NCBI RefSeq assembly: GCF_001949145.1
Contig: NW_019091367.1
Coordinates: 669,385-681,687, forward strand
From: Acanthaster planci
Taxonomy: Eukaryota > Echinodermata > Asteroidea > Valvatida > Acanthasteridae
DNA: 12,303 nt
Direction: 5' to 3'
Shown: one piece after another, positions 1 through 7,935 of the stretch
Layout of the letters: each line of letters begins with the position of its first letter
How positions within the stretch are numbered: the first letter of the stretch is position 1
The notes under the pieces: model-generated
Seen by the model: only the letters and a program-made list of their open reading frames with translations
The model's database searches: none
What the model was told of the DNA's origin: nothing
Program-made: the position numbers and the translations under genes

Positions 1-176
1 GCCAGAACGTAGCCAATAAGAGTGCATATGCTCACCTTGCTCCACGCCCAGTGGCCTTCAAGATCCAGAATTACAAGCAAATAAACAGCGGGATGACCAC
101 AGGGTTTTACGAGCGCTGTGACAGCATGTGGTTTCATAATTTACCACTGCACTGACCCTCCAAGGCGGTGGCTGGG
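1..176 (+). repeat. Left arm of a long diverged inverted repeat (cut by the window edge)
   Basis: The sequence from GCCAGAACGTAGCCAATAAG onward matches the reverse complement of 2803-2989 along its whole length with scattered substitutions and small indels. Shared blocks include GACCACAGGGTT, GAGCGCTG-GACAGCATG, ATTTACCACTG and GCGGTGG-TGGG. The arm probably extends left of the window. It could be a terminal repeat of a mobile element or one copy of a dispersed repeat inserted twice. Confidence 0.7.
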
Positions 177-1003
177 TTTGTCAAGCACCCGAATATTAAA
201 ACATAAAAGTCAGCAGTAGTAAGGAAAAAGGAAGAACAGTGCAGTGGGGAAAATTTGCAAACAGCCTGGTGAAAGTCGCAACAAAACGAAATAGAGTAGT
301 GCACACTTATTAAATTGGCGTTAGGGCAACGATATTGAAAAATCAGCTCCCCGAGAATGCACGCCAATTTTTGAACTGGACAGTGTATTGTATGACGAAA
401 CTGAACCATTGCAAGCTAGGTATACTCTGTTGATTCATGGTTGATTCCACTGGGCGACTCAATATGAGAATCCAGAAAGACTGATAAAAATCATGTTGAT
501 TTAATATTTCGTTCTCTATTCGGAACATTTTCAGGAACATCTTTAGATGGCTTTCATTAGTCTTTTGTTTTTCGTTCTGTTGAGTTATCTGAATATTATC
601 AGTTGATCACCTACTGTACTGGTTTCCACTAGGCACGTGCTAGGCTAATTATACACATGTACATGTACTGTACAACTGTACAATCACAGTAAAAATTGTC
701 CCGAAGACAGTGCTGAAATAATGAAGTCAATATGAACTGCTTTACCAAAATGTCTCCGGTGTTTTTCACGTGTACGGGCTGATTTTTTTGTGAGGGTTCC
801 ATGGCCCCGTTTTGTCCTAGCCTGCCCATTGTATTCCTGTATGATTTTAATGGGGCTGGATCTGCCTGTCGAGAAGACCCACTTGGCTGTTTCCTTGACA
901 GAGAATGGACCTATAGACTGATCTTTATGATGACGTTTACACTCTGTGTACATGCACAGTACATTTGTGCTTTCTTATGGTGCTCAGTGGACTGTGCCCC
1001 CCA
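177..1003. other. No gene recognised
   Basis: Only short unconvincing ORFs on both strands. The stretch contains palindromic TACATGTAC-type sequence near 655-680 and an isolated CACGTG at 634-639. I see no RNA gene or clear mobile-element coding sequence. Confidence 0.5.
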
Positions 1004-1427
1004 CGGGAGCGAACTTTTGAGAGCGAATTTGCGTGTGGGGACTCGGAGTATTCAGTATTGTCGAGTCAAAAGTGGCTCAAAAACGGAAAAGAGGTGTGCG
1101 ACAACGGAAAAGTGGGATGCGAGAAGGGAAAGGAGGGGGGGGGAAGAAAAAAGTGGGGCACGGGAGCGAATTGGCAGCGTGTGGAGCCTTCAGTTTTGTC
1201 AAGTCAAAAGCGGGGTGAGTAAAGGGAAAAGAGGGCTGTGTGAAGGGAAAAAAGGGATGCGAGAAGGGAAACGTTGGGTGCGAGAATGGAACAGTGGGGT
1301 GCGCGAGAAGGGAAAATCGCGAGAAGGGGAAAGTGTGTGGGAGAAGGCAAAAGTGGAGCGTGAGAACGGAAAAGTGGGATTCGGGCACGAATTTGTAGTG
1401 TCTTGAGTCTTGTTAAATTAAAAGCGG
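1004..1427 (+). repeat. Nested purine-rich minisatellite
   Basis: Arrays of a roughly 21-bp unit, approximately GCGAGAAGGGAAAAGTGGGG, occupy about 1076-1160 and 1214-1381. They are separated by copies of an unrelated 46-57 bp module at about 1019-1075, 1161-1213 and 1382-1427, each running from a GAGCGAATT-like start (GGCACGAATT in the third) to a TCAAAAGCGG-like end. A fragment of a fourth module is at 1004-1017. The 21-bp period keeps frames open on both strands as an artefact. I do not call the resulting ORFs genes. Confidence 0.8.
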
Positions 1428-1522
1428 GGTGCGGGTGACAAAATCTCCACTGCCATTCGAAGAGAGCTTTCAGGCTATGGGTCTGTTTTTACCGCCACCT
1501 CTCAAAGTGTGTTGATTAAAAT

Positions 1523-1843
1523 ATGTCATGTTTAAGTAATGCCGGTGCTCTCTGGTTTCTGTCGCTAGCCTCATCATGGAATGAAAAGGGAAATTCTCCA
1601 ACAGTATTGCACGACGTCGATGAGTTAGGTTACTGGGACCATTATGTTAAGCACATCAAACTCCCCCAGCCGTCCTCCTTGCTCACCCAGATTCGCCTCC
1701 AGATTGGGCCGTGTATCTTTGAGAAAGAAAAGATTGGTCATCCATACCTCTTTTGGGCTATGAAGTTTCACGCCATTAAGAACCTGCGAGTTGTTGATGC
1801 AAGTGAGGCCTATCAGACAGGTTTGCTCCCCGTTTCTTCTTAA
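1523..1843 (+). CDS. Unrecognised 106-codon ORF
   Basis: ATG-started ORF of 106 codons with A at -3. The product has a plausible mixed composition (for example DELGYWDHYVKHIKLPQP in the middle) and no low-complexity bias, but I recognise no domain, signal peptide or membrane segment. It sits between the inverted-repeat arms. No splice sites that join it to other coding sequence are evident. It may be chance, a decayed exon, or part of a mobile element. I think chance or decay is more likely than a working gene. Confidence 0.15.
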   Translation: MSCLSNAGALWFLSLASSWNEKGNSPTVLHDVDELGYWDHYVKHIKLPQPSSLLTQIRLQIGPCIFEKEKIGHPYLFWAMKFHAIKNLRVVDASEAYQTGLLPVSS

Positions 1844-2668
1844 CTTGCAAAGTCTGCGCCCTCAAGCCTTTGTGTACTTTCCTCAAGTTACGCTCATCGT
1901 CAATGCCAAACAAAAGTCTTCCTTCCCCCCAATGTGCACTCTTGCCACTATGTTAGCGATTTCTTGTGAGTAGACTCCCTTTCTAAGAGTTCTGAAAGCC
2001 TTTGTCAGCCCGTGTTCTTCAAGATCGGGCTTCGCGGGATATCTGAACGAGCTTGAGTGTCACGGAGGATACAGCATGTATGCCTCCCGGTGCAATTCTG
2101 CCCGTTTTGCTCAGGCTGACCAGCTTCTCCTTTGTTTATTTATTTCTACCTCCTTGTCTTGAAGTTCATTATTATGACCTATGTGCACCTCATCATCTTC
2201 ATCACTCACTTAAACTCTGATCGCACATTCGCCATCATACCTATCATCAACGGGAGGGAATCCTCCTATCACTAAGTATCAGAGACTGACCACACCGGCC
2301 TCTTACTCAAACAATTTGGCCGAATAATTTGTGTCTTTCTTCGTTCACACCACCCTCGCGATCTTGAAGTGGAGCTCCACAAAATAGAACGGCAAGAAAT
2401 GCCTCAATGGACAAAGCTTTCCTGTAATTGCCAGATTTGATAATAAGGTTCAGAACATTAAGGTTTTGTTTAGCCAGAAACTTTTCGAAGGGACCCCAGC
2501 CCTTGTTTTTTTTTTCGTTTATCTTGTCCCAGAAAACGATGAACTTTCTCAGAGTCAATAAAAACTGTATCATTGACTCTGTTAGCCCCGACGTTCTCTT
2601 GCCAGAAAGGAAATGACAGCGCATGTTAGAACACTGGTTTCTGGTGTTGTCTACATGTACGTGTACAC
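1844..2668. other. No gene recognised inside the inverted-repeat block
   Basis: Mixed-composition sequence with short ORFs on both strands (the longest, 105 codons, is on the minus strand at 2307-2624) and no recognisable domain. An AATAAA at 2557-2562 is not attached to any supported transcript. Confidence 0.45.
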
Positions 2669-2746
2669 AATTTATTATACACGCAGTAGACCGCTACATA
2701 ATTTGGCAATTTATTATACACGCAGTAGACCGCTACATAATTTGGC
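2669..2746 (+). repeat. Perfect 39-bp tandem duplication
   Basis: Two identical adjacent 39-bp units at 2669-2707 and 2708-2746, each running from AATTTATTATACACGCAG to GCTACATAATTTGGC. Absence of any mismatch suggests a recent duplication. It lies just inside the right arm of the inverted repeat. Confidence 0.95.
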
Positions 2747-2802
2747 AAGTATGACCTGCAGATAGCTTTCCCAGACCGATAACATAATGCACATGCCCAT
2801 TG

Positions 2803-2989
2803 CCCAACCACCGCTTTGAAAAGCTTGGAAGCTCAATCAGTGGTAAATCACAAATCAACATGCTGTCGCAGCGCTCATAGAACCCTGTGGTCAGCCACTG
2901 CTTATGCGCTTGTAATTCTCGAGCGGGAAGGCCAACGTGTGTGGAGCATGCAAGGTGAGCATCTGCACTCTTATTGGCTACGTTCTGGC
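2803..2989 (-). repeat. Right arm of the long diverged inverted repeat
   Basis: Its reverse complement aligns with 1-176: CTACGTTCTGGC at 2978-2989 pairs with GCCAGAACGTAG at 1-12, and CCCAACCACCGC at 2803-2814 pairs with the 165-176 end. The arms differ by a 4-bp indel and a 1-bp indel in the middle, so a shared reading frame is broken and then regained. This argues against a conserved protein. A weak internal direct repeat (CTTATTGG...TTCTGG) lies at about 2970-2987 and 3018-3035. Confidence 0.7.
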
Positions 2990-3065
2990 AGTACACAAGC
3001 CATGGGCGCTGTTTCCTTATTGGTCCATTCTGGTTTGTACATGGCGATGGTCCTTGTACAATCAA

Positions 3066-3724
3066 TTTAATGTTGCTTCTAATTGTCTAAACTTCCATTG
3101 GACAGAACAACAAATGAGTTGAGTTACGTAATCATAGAATATCTCGGCAACGCATCTTGTGAAAGATATGACATCCGAACTGAAATGTTATCCTGAAATT
3201 ACATATTAACCACTGACCTTAATTTCCCAAATGTGCATGACACATCAAGGTGGCCTTCTCTTTTTGCTTTCTTCAAAATGACAGCTCGCCAGAGAAAATA
3301 ATTTCACAGGAAATTTTGTCCCGGCGTAATCATCTTTAAACTATGTATGTTTTTCAACAGTGATTTCATCATTTACTCTTTGGATAAATAGAAATGATGG
3401 ACTTATAATATAAGGGAGCTTTGGTTTTTGTCCGGTGGGGAGAAACTCTGACATGTACACCCATGCACAAGATACACGCACGGCAGCCGCAGCATACAGG
3501 CCACGCACCTTGCACATGTGTACACAGACACACGGCCATCACTCCACGGTCCATGATTTATCTGTGTCGGAACACGGTCGCTATCTGCGCCGTGCCGCGG
3601 TTAACTGCACGCAGCGCATGCAAAGCCTAATATTACCCTTCAGCAACCCTTGGGCCAAAGGGCACACGGCGTGAGGTTCAAGCGAATTGCACAAGCGTGA
3701 GCTTGGCGAGCGTTTCGCCTCGCC
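3066..3724 (+). promoter_or_regulatory. Upstream region of the sialyltransferase gene
   Basis: Positions 3066-3420 are AT-rich with no ORF of interest. From about 3540 to the start codon the sequence is richer in GC and CpG (for example GCGCCGTGCCGCGG near 3587-3600), as expected around a promoter or 5' UTR. A TATA-like TATAATATAAG at 3404-3414 is over 300 bp from the start codon, so its role is doubtful. The transcription start cannot be set from sequence alone. Confidence 0.35.
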
Positions 3725-3909
3725 ATGCCGGCCGTCAGGAGATTCTGGAGGACGAAGCGCCGGCTTCTCGCAGCACTCTGCGTTTTATCCACGATAATTG
3801 CTTTGTGCTCTCTCTTTCCGAGAATGGCGGATATCATCGGCCTGACCAGTCGCACTACAGTGGAATGGCGACGAATGACCGCTCCTCAGTGCAAGTTTGT
3901 GTGTAGCCG
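3725..3909 (+). CDS. Sialyltransferase coding exon 1: cytosolic tail, signal anchor, start of stem
   Basis: Encodes residues 1-62. An arginine/lysine-rich start (MPAVRRFWRTKRR) is followed by an uninterrupted hydrophobic stretch (14-31), the classic type II Golgi anchor. The start codon context has G at -3. The exon ends at a strong donor, GTAAGT at 3910-3915, leaving two bases (CG) of an Arg codon. The first base of the next exon completes that codon. Without splicing the frame stops at 3911-3913. Confidence 0.88.
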
Positions 3910-6773
3910 GTAAGTTGGCCTGCCGTTGTGTGCCGTTTCGGGGGCTTAGATTAGAGTGTCTTCCCCTTCTCTGTCCAACCCTTTCATTTATTACACCAGG
4001 GCAAGGGTTTCAAGTGTTGGGAGTGACAATGTCGTTCGTTCTACAGAGTTTCTGACCCATAGACTATAGCACTGAAGTGACAAAGTCAAGAATATATGAG
4101 GTGAAGCAGACGACATTTTGCATAAAAATAGATAGACCTTTATTATTCCGTGTATATGAATGCTGCTACACACAGTACACGCATACGTATTACCGTATCG
4201 CGTAGGTCATGGTCGCCCGACGGGCCGCACAAAGCACTTCACAGAAATTTAAGGCAATTTTTATCTGTACACTTAGCTTGCGCCAATTGGCTCAGAACAA
4301 ACTCACTTAAAATGGTTGAAAGGACTATTTTACAGGGTTCGTGCAATTTGAGATAATCATTAGTAGCCTAACATGTATGAAAATGTCGACTCAGTAGGCC
4401 AAAGTTTAAAGCAGAAAAACTCACCTTCAAACTAAATACCTAGAAAAACTTCATAGGGGTGACTTTTGCTCCAAAAGATGTTCCCATGTATGGAGATAGA
4501 TTTGTAGCAATAAAGAATGAAGATCATTGGATTTTTTTCATCCTAGCATGCTTTACTGCATACGTCAAATGATATTAAACGAAAACTTCAACAACTGCAA
4601 GCATGGAAGGATTGTTTGCGGGGGAGATAGAGTTATACCTGTACAGTTGAACAGGATCCATTTTCCAACCTCTATAGGTCTGTGGATGGTGTCTGCGTTC
4701 CACTAGATCTGGCCATCTTCGTCTACAAGAAAGACGTCCCGACGAAAAACATGACTTTTGACTTGCAAAACTTCAACCCCGTTGTCAGTATACCGCGGAA
4801 AAATAACGATACTGGAAAGATCGGAGTGCTTGAGGTAGAGCAGTGCAGCTTGGAGGAACACTTTCCCGGCGTAGAGCTCATCCCAAGGCAGGGCAGCTGC
4901 GCCGTGGTCGGCAACGGCGGCATCTTAAACAACAGCAGCTGCGGGGATTTCATAGACTCGCACGACTTTGTCATTCGCGCCAATATGGCAGAATTAAAAC
5001 GCTTCGAAGTCGACGTTGGTCGCAAAACTAATCTAACTGTGTTCAACATGCAACTTTTAAACCAATATAGCCAGGCCATTTTTTACAGTCTGTTTCCCTG
5101 GCAACGCAGTGTTAGAGATCGATTCTTCGATCACATTCGTTCTTTGAATAAGTCGATAATCTGGTATCCGAAACTGCTGTTCCGAAACAGGAAAATGGAG
5201 AAAGCGGGAAGACAGTATCACACCATAATCGAAACTCTCAGGAAATTCGACTATTCGGACATTCGTTTCGCCTTCAGCTGGAAATCAATCAGTATAGAAA
5301 GGTAAGTATTATACATGTATACGGTGGCTCAGATTGGCCCTCACATCACAGCAGTGACTCTAAATGGACTGTCCCAAACTTTGAAGATGACACGTCAACA
5401 TACAGTGTTGACAGAGCTTGCTGAACGGCTGTGAAATGATGTCAAGCGGTAATATCGATTTCACGCTATCAACGTGAGTTTAAGTGCCATCAAAATCTTT
5501 TTAGATCACTTTCGGTAGCTTCCATGGCTTCTCAGGGTCACAGGAACGTTTCACCCAATCAGACGGTCAGATCCCTTGGTTGCCTTTAACTTGACAACCC
5601 TCTTATTCCTGAGTGTACGCTGCAAAACCTGCTGTATAAATTTAACCGCCTCGGTACGGCATCCACTTCATGACATTACCAGTCCAGTGCTGTCTCATTT
5701 GGATGCCGAGTGCTTCAATTTAACACCAATTTAACACTACACTTTTTGCAATGAGTGAGGGATAACAATATACCTTGTTGCTATTCGCCCGGAGCCACCT
5801 TTGTTTTTAAGCATGCCTTCCGCTTCGATTGGTCTTACTTCGCATAGTAGGCTGATTCATTTCGGAGATAATTCGTCGGTGTAATTTAACCACCTGGTTG
5901 TTATCAGATGACTGTACCCAGTCAGATGTATAGTCCTCTGATAACACTGACCGTGTTAAATTACACCAATGTAACTCCACACTTATGTAGAGTTCTTCTC
6001 ATGAAGTAGGCTACACGACAAAACCTGGAAAATCGATATTTTGTAGATCTTTATGCAGTTATTCCTGCCATTATACTATGATAAGAAGAATAATTATTTT
6101 GACAAAATTTCCGAGCAAAACGTTAATTTTTAATCATCGTAGACAAACAGTGAAAAAGGTTTTATTTGTGAATCAAATGTACCGCTTAATCAGGACAAAT
6201 TTTCTTCAACTATGTGCTGATTAGCAATGAACAAAGCTAACATTTCATGACAACGCAAATTTGCCTAAATCCGTAAAGAGGTTTTTTTTTCAAATACAAT
6301 TATTTTGGAATGTCTGTGTTGCAGGTGTTGGAGCTTTTTATCTCTTCGTTCAAATACTGTTGAATTCTCGTGATTTGGCTGCAGTTTTTGCTCCTTTGTC
6401 ACCCTGCCAGACTTCTCGGTAAACTTTGTCCCTTTCAATTTCTTCTACTCGCAGAGCTTATCGTCTAAGCAAATACGGCACGCTAGGATTCGACTCATTC
6501 GCAGCCGCTCGGACGTTCTGCTCCAACATCACCCTTTTCGGCTTCTACCCGTTCTACAAAGATCTGGAGGGCCGAGACGTCAAGTACCATTACTACGACG
6601 CTACGACCTACAACTTTGGTGGGGAAAAGGAGAACCACGATTTTCACGTGGAATACAGAATGTTACAGGACCTCGAAAAACAAGGACAGCTCAAACTGGT
6701 AGTAAGAGACTGCAAGCCCAGGAACCAGACATTATTAGAGAAGAAATTTCACCGCAGTCTCCATTTAACGTAG
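3725..6773 (+). CDS. ST8Sia-like sialyltransferase (GT29), three coding exons, 375 aa
   Basis: Predicted Golgi type II membrane enzyme that transfers sialic acid from CMP-sialic acid to a glycan acceptor. Exons 3725-3909, 4678-5301 and 6455-6773 join in frame (both introns phase 2) to 375 codons, about the usual ST8Sia length. Visible parts: short basic cytosolic tail (1-13), membrane anchor (14-31), stem (32 to about 130), motif L (136 to about 180, opening CAVVGNGGIL and containing IDSHDFVIR), motif S (about 274-303, ending LFGFYPF), motif III (HYYD, 315-318) and motif VS (H331-x4-E336). C136, C150, C292 and C356 match the cysteines paired C136-C292 and C150-C356 in the ST8Sia family. HYYD and the motif L wording favour ST8Sia over ST3Gal or ST6Gal, but motif S is divergent, so linkage and acceptor cannot be assigned. 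An in-frame TGA at 3698-3700 makes the ATG at 3725 the first in-frame Met. Confidence 0.92.
3910..4677 (+). other. Intron 1 of the sialyltransferase gene (768 bp)
   Basis: Donor GTAAGT at 3910; acceptor TAG at 4675-4677 after a pyrimidine-rich stretch (CCATTTTCCAACCTCTATAG). Phase 2, and joining gives an open frame across the junction (Arg-Ser-Val-Asp-Gly). I see no embedded gene or strong repeat inside it. Confidence 0.85.
4678..5301 (+). CDS. Sialyltransferase coding exon 2: stem end and sialyl motif L
   Basis: 624 bp, residues 63-270. It carries the end of the stem and all of sialyl motif L, the CMP-sialic acid binding region. The invariant motif L core GNGG (140-143), the disulfide cysteines C136 and C150, and the IDSHDFVIR block are clear. 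The position that is usually Cys in the family's RCN triplet is Ala here (R162-A163-N164). It holds sequons at N86, N105, N146/N147, N180 and N219. The exon ends at GTAAGT (5302-5307), leaving AG of an Arg codon. Confidence 0.93.
5302..6454 (+). other. Intron 2 of the sialyltransferase gene (1153 bp)
   Basis: Donor GTAAGT at 5302; acceptor CAG at 6452-6454 preceded by a strong pyrimidine tract (6429-6451). Phase 2. It contains the MITE-like inverted repeat at 5878-5967 and several AATTTAAC motifs (listed separately). No additional exon was recognised inside. Confidence 0.87.
5878..5967. repeat. MITE-like imperfect inverted repeat in sialyltransferase intron 2
   Basis: GGTGTAATTTAAC at 5878-5890 is exactly the reverse complement of GTTAAATTACACC at 5955-5967. 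The arms continue with weaker pairing: GTTGTTATCAGATGACT near 5898-5914 against the complement of TAGTCCTCTGATAACAC near 5931-5947. The whole folds into a hairpin of about 90 bp. The size and structure fit a small non-autonomous DNA transposon remnant. I could not identify a target-site duplication, so the class is unassigned. Confidence 0.5.
6455..6773 (+). CDS. Sialyltransferase coding exon 3: sialyl motifs S, III and VS, C-terminus
   Basis: Encodes the end of residue 270 through residue 375, stop TAG at 6771-6773. The first base (A) completes the Arg codon left by exon 2. Motif S ends ITLFGFYPF with its disulfide cysteine C292. Motif III is YHYYD (314-318) and motif VS is H331-x4-E336; the H of HYYD and the VS histidine are family catalytic positions. 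C356 would pair with C150. The start of motif S (LSKYG, 274-278) lacks the usual Ser/Thr-Thr-Gly. A 19-residue tail rich in Lys/Arg/His follows C356. Confidence 0.92.
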
Positions 6774-7682
6774 CTTTTGTTTGGTTACGGAACAGGCAAG
6801 CACGACGTTTCCTGTATTTCGTTAAGTTCGACAACTGTCGAGCAAACATCTAAAGGAAGTCATAAACATCCAAATCACGAGCAGATGCCTGCCTATGACC
6901 CGATACAGTCTGGTGCATAGGCACTGCTTGCTGTCAGATGTTGTTTGAAGCATGTCGAGTGCAACATACTCACTCAGCGGGAATTTCTACTTTGGAATTG
7001 ATATGAGGGTCCTTCTGTTAATCTCAATTTTAATCGGGAATCGATGAGATGCAACAGAATGACATGTAGTAAGCAAGTATCAGGAATGCATTGGATTATA
7101 ATAGCAAGTCCAACTGAGACATAATATCTTGACTGCACCACTTTTGTGGACAGTATTGCCAAATGTCATGAAAATCGGGAACACCAAAGATGTGCACTGA
7201 GTTATACAGTAAATGTTTCGAAATGTTACATAAGGCACGTCGTGTTAGCAAGTACAGGAGTTTTATCCCATTGCAGAAGCAGAGACACTGATCTTTAATC
7301 ATCTTGATTTATCACTGAAATTTGCACAATCATTTTATTCATACCAAGAGTTTGTGTGTATTTCAGCCTATCAGGTAACTGGACTTAGCAAACTTTGTGT
7401 TTGATTAGAAAAACACAGCTCATTGATAAACTTAACCCCAGCAGTCAGCACTTGGTCTTTAGTCGATTTTAAAAAAGCCTACTTTAATTTTTTTTTAATC
7501 TGATTTTTTAAATTAAAAAAGGCGTGATTTTTATCAACCCTGCATAGACTTGTGTGTAATTTCAAGCAGTAGTGGAGTGCATGGCATGTCGTTCGTACAT
7601 TGCATATAATACATTCTGGGAGATATCGAAGTTGGAGACGGGACCGTGAATGGTCACGTTCATTAGCATGAAAATTTACTCG
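6774..7682. other. Sialyltransferase 3' UTR candidate and intergenic DNA
   Basis: No coding sequence recognised after the stop at 6771-6773. ATTAAA at 7512-7517 is a possible poly(A) signal. It sits in an A/T-rich imperfect hairpin in which GCCTACTTTAATTTT (from 7478) pairs with AATTAAAAAAGGC (7511-7523). No good downstream GT-rich element is evident, so the 3' end is uncertain. Confidence 0.3.
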
Positions 7683-7935
7683 GATCTTGAATGAAAAACT
7701 TAATCTTGTTCACAAATGTCGATCTTGCATGAGAAAAATAATCTTGCATGAAAATTTGAGTCTTGCGTGAAATTCTGGTTTTTTTCCCCAAAACGTCGAG
7801 TCTTGCATGAGAAAACGTAATGAAAAATGTAATCATGCATGAAATGTTTAGCCTTGCATGACAGATATTAGTCTGGCATAAGTTTCATTGTGTATGAAAA
7901 CATTGTGTATGCAACATAAATCAGTCTTGGATGAT
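7683..7935 (+). repeat. Decayed minisatellite, unit about 19-20 bp
   Basis: About eleven diverged tandem units built on TCTTGCATGAAAA, starting near 7684, 7703, 7722, 7741, 7760, 7800, 7832, 7852 and 7871, then weaker TGTGTATGAAAA-like copies to about 7935. One unit is lengthened by a T/C-rich insertion at about 7776-7790. The heavy divergence suggests an old array. Confidence 0.75.

Noticed and set aside
655-680. TACATGTAC-type palindromes here and at about 2653, 8900 and 9170 as regulatory sites
   Set aside because: They are scattered across non-coding DNA and look like a genome-wide word preference rather than sites tied to either gene.
801-1406. 201-codon ORF on the + strand, and a 103-codon ORF on the - strand at 1077-1388
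   Set aside because: Both overlap the 21-bp minisatellite, whose length is a multiple of three and whose composition lacks stops. The peptides are seven-residue repeats that track the DNA repeat, so this is not evidence of coding.
2733-3065. 110-codon minus-strand ORF over the right inverted arm
   Set aside because: The matching left arm has net-compensating frameshifts and an early stop, and no domain is recognised. It looks like a non-coding repeat.
4723-5079. 118-codon minus-strand ORF
   Set aside because: Antisense shadow of the conserved sialyltransferase exon, which has unmistakable family motifs on the + strand.
3725-6773. Assignment as ST3Gal, ST6Gal or ST6GalNAc
   Set aside because: The motif L wording (CAVVGNGGIL, IDSHDFVIR), the HYYD motif III and the cysteine pattern extending to a C-terminal Cys fit ST8Sia better.
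7683-7935. CRISPR-like array
   Set aside because: The units are contiguous and degenerate with no unique spacers of constant length, and the window is eukaryotic with spliced genes.
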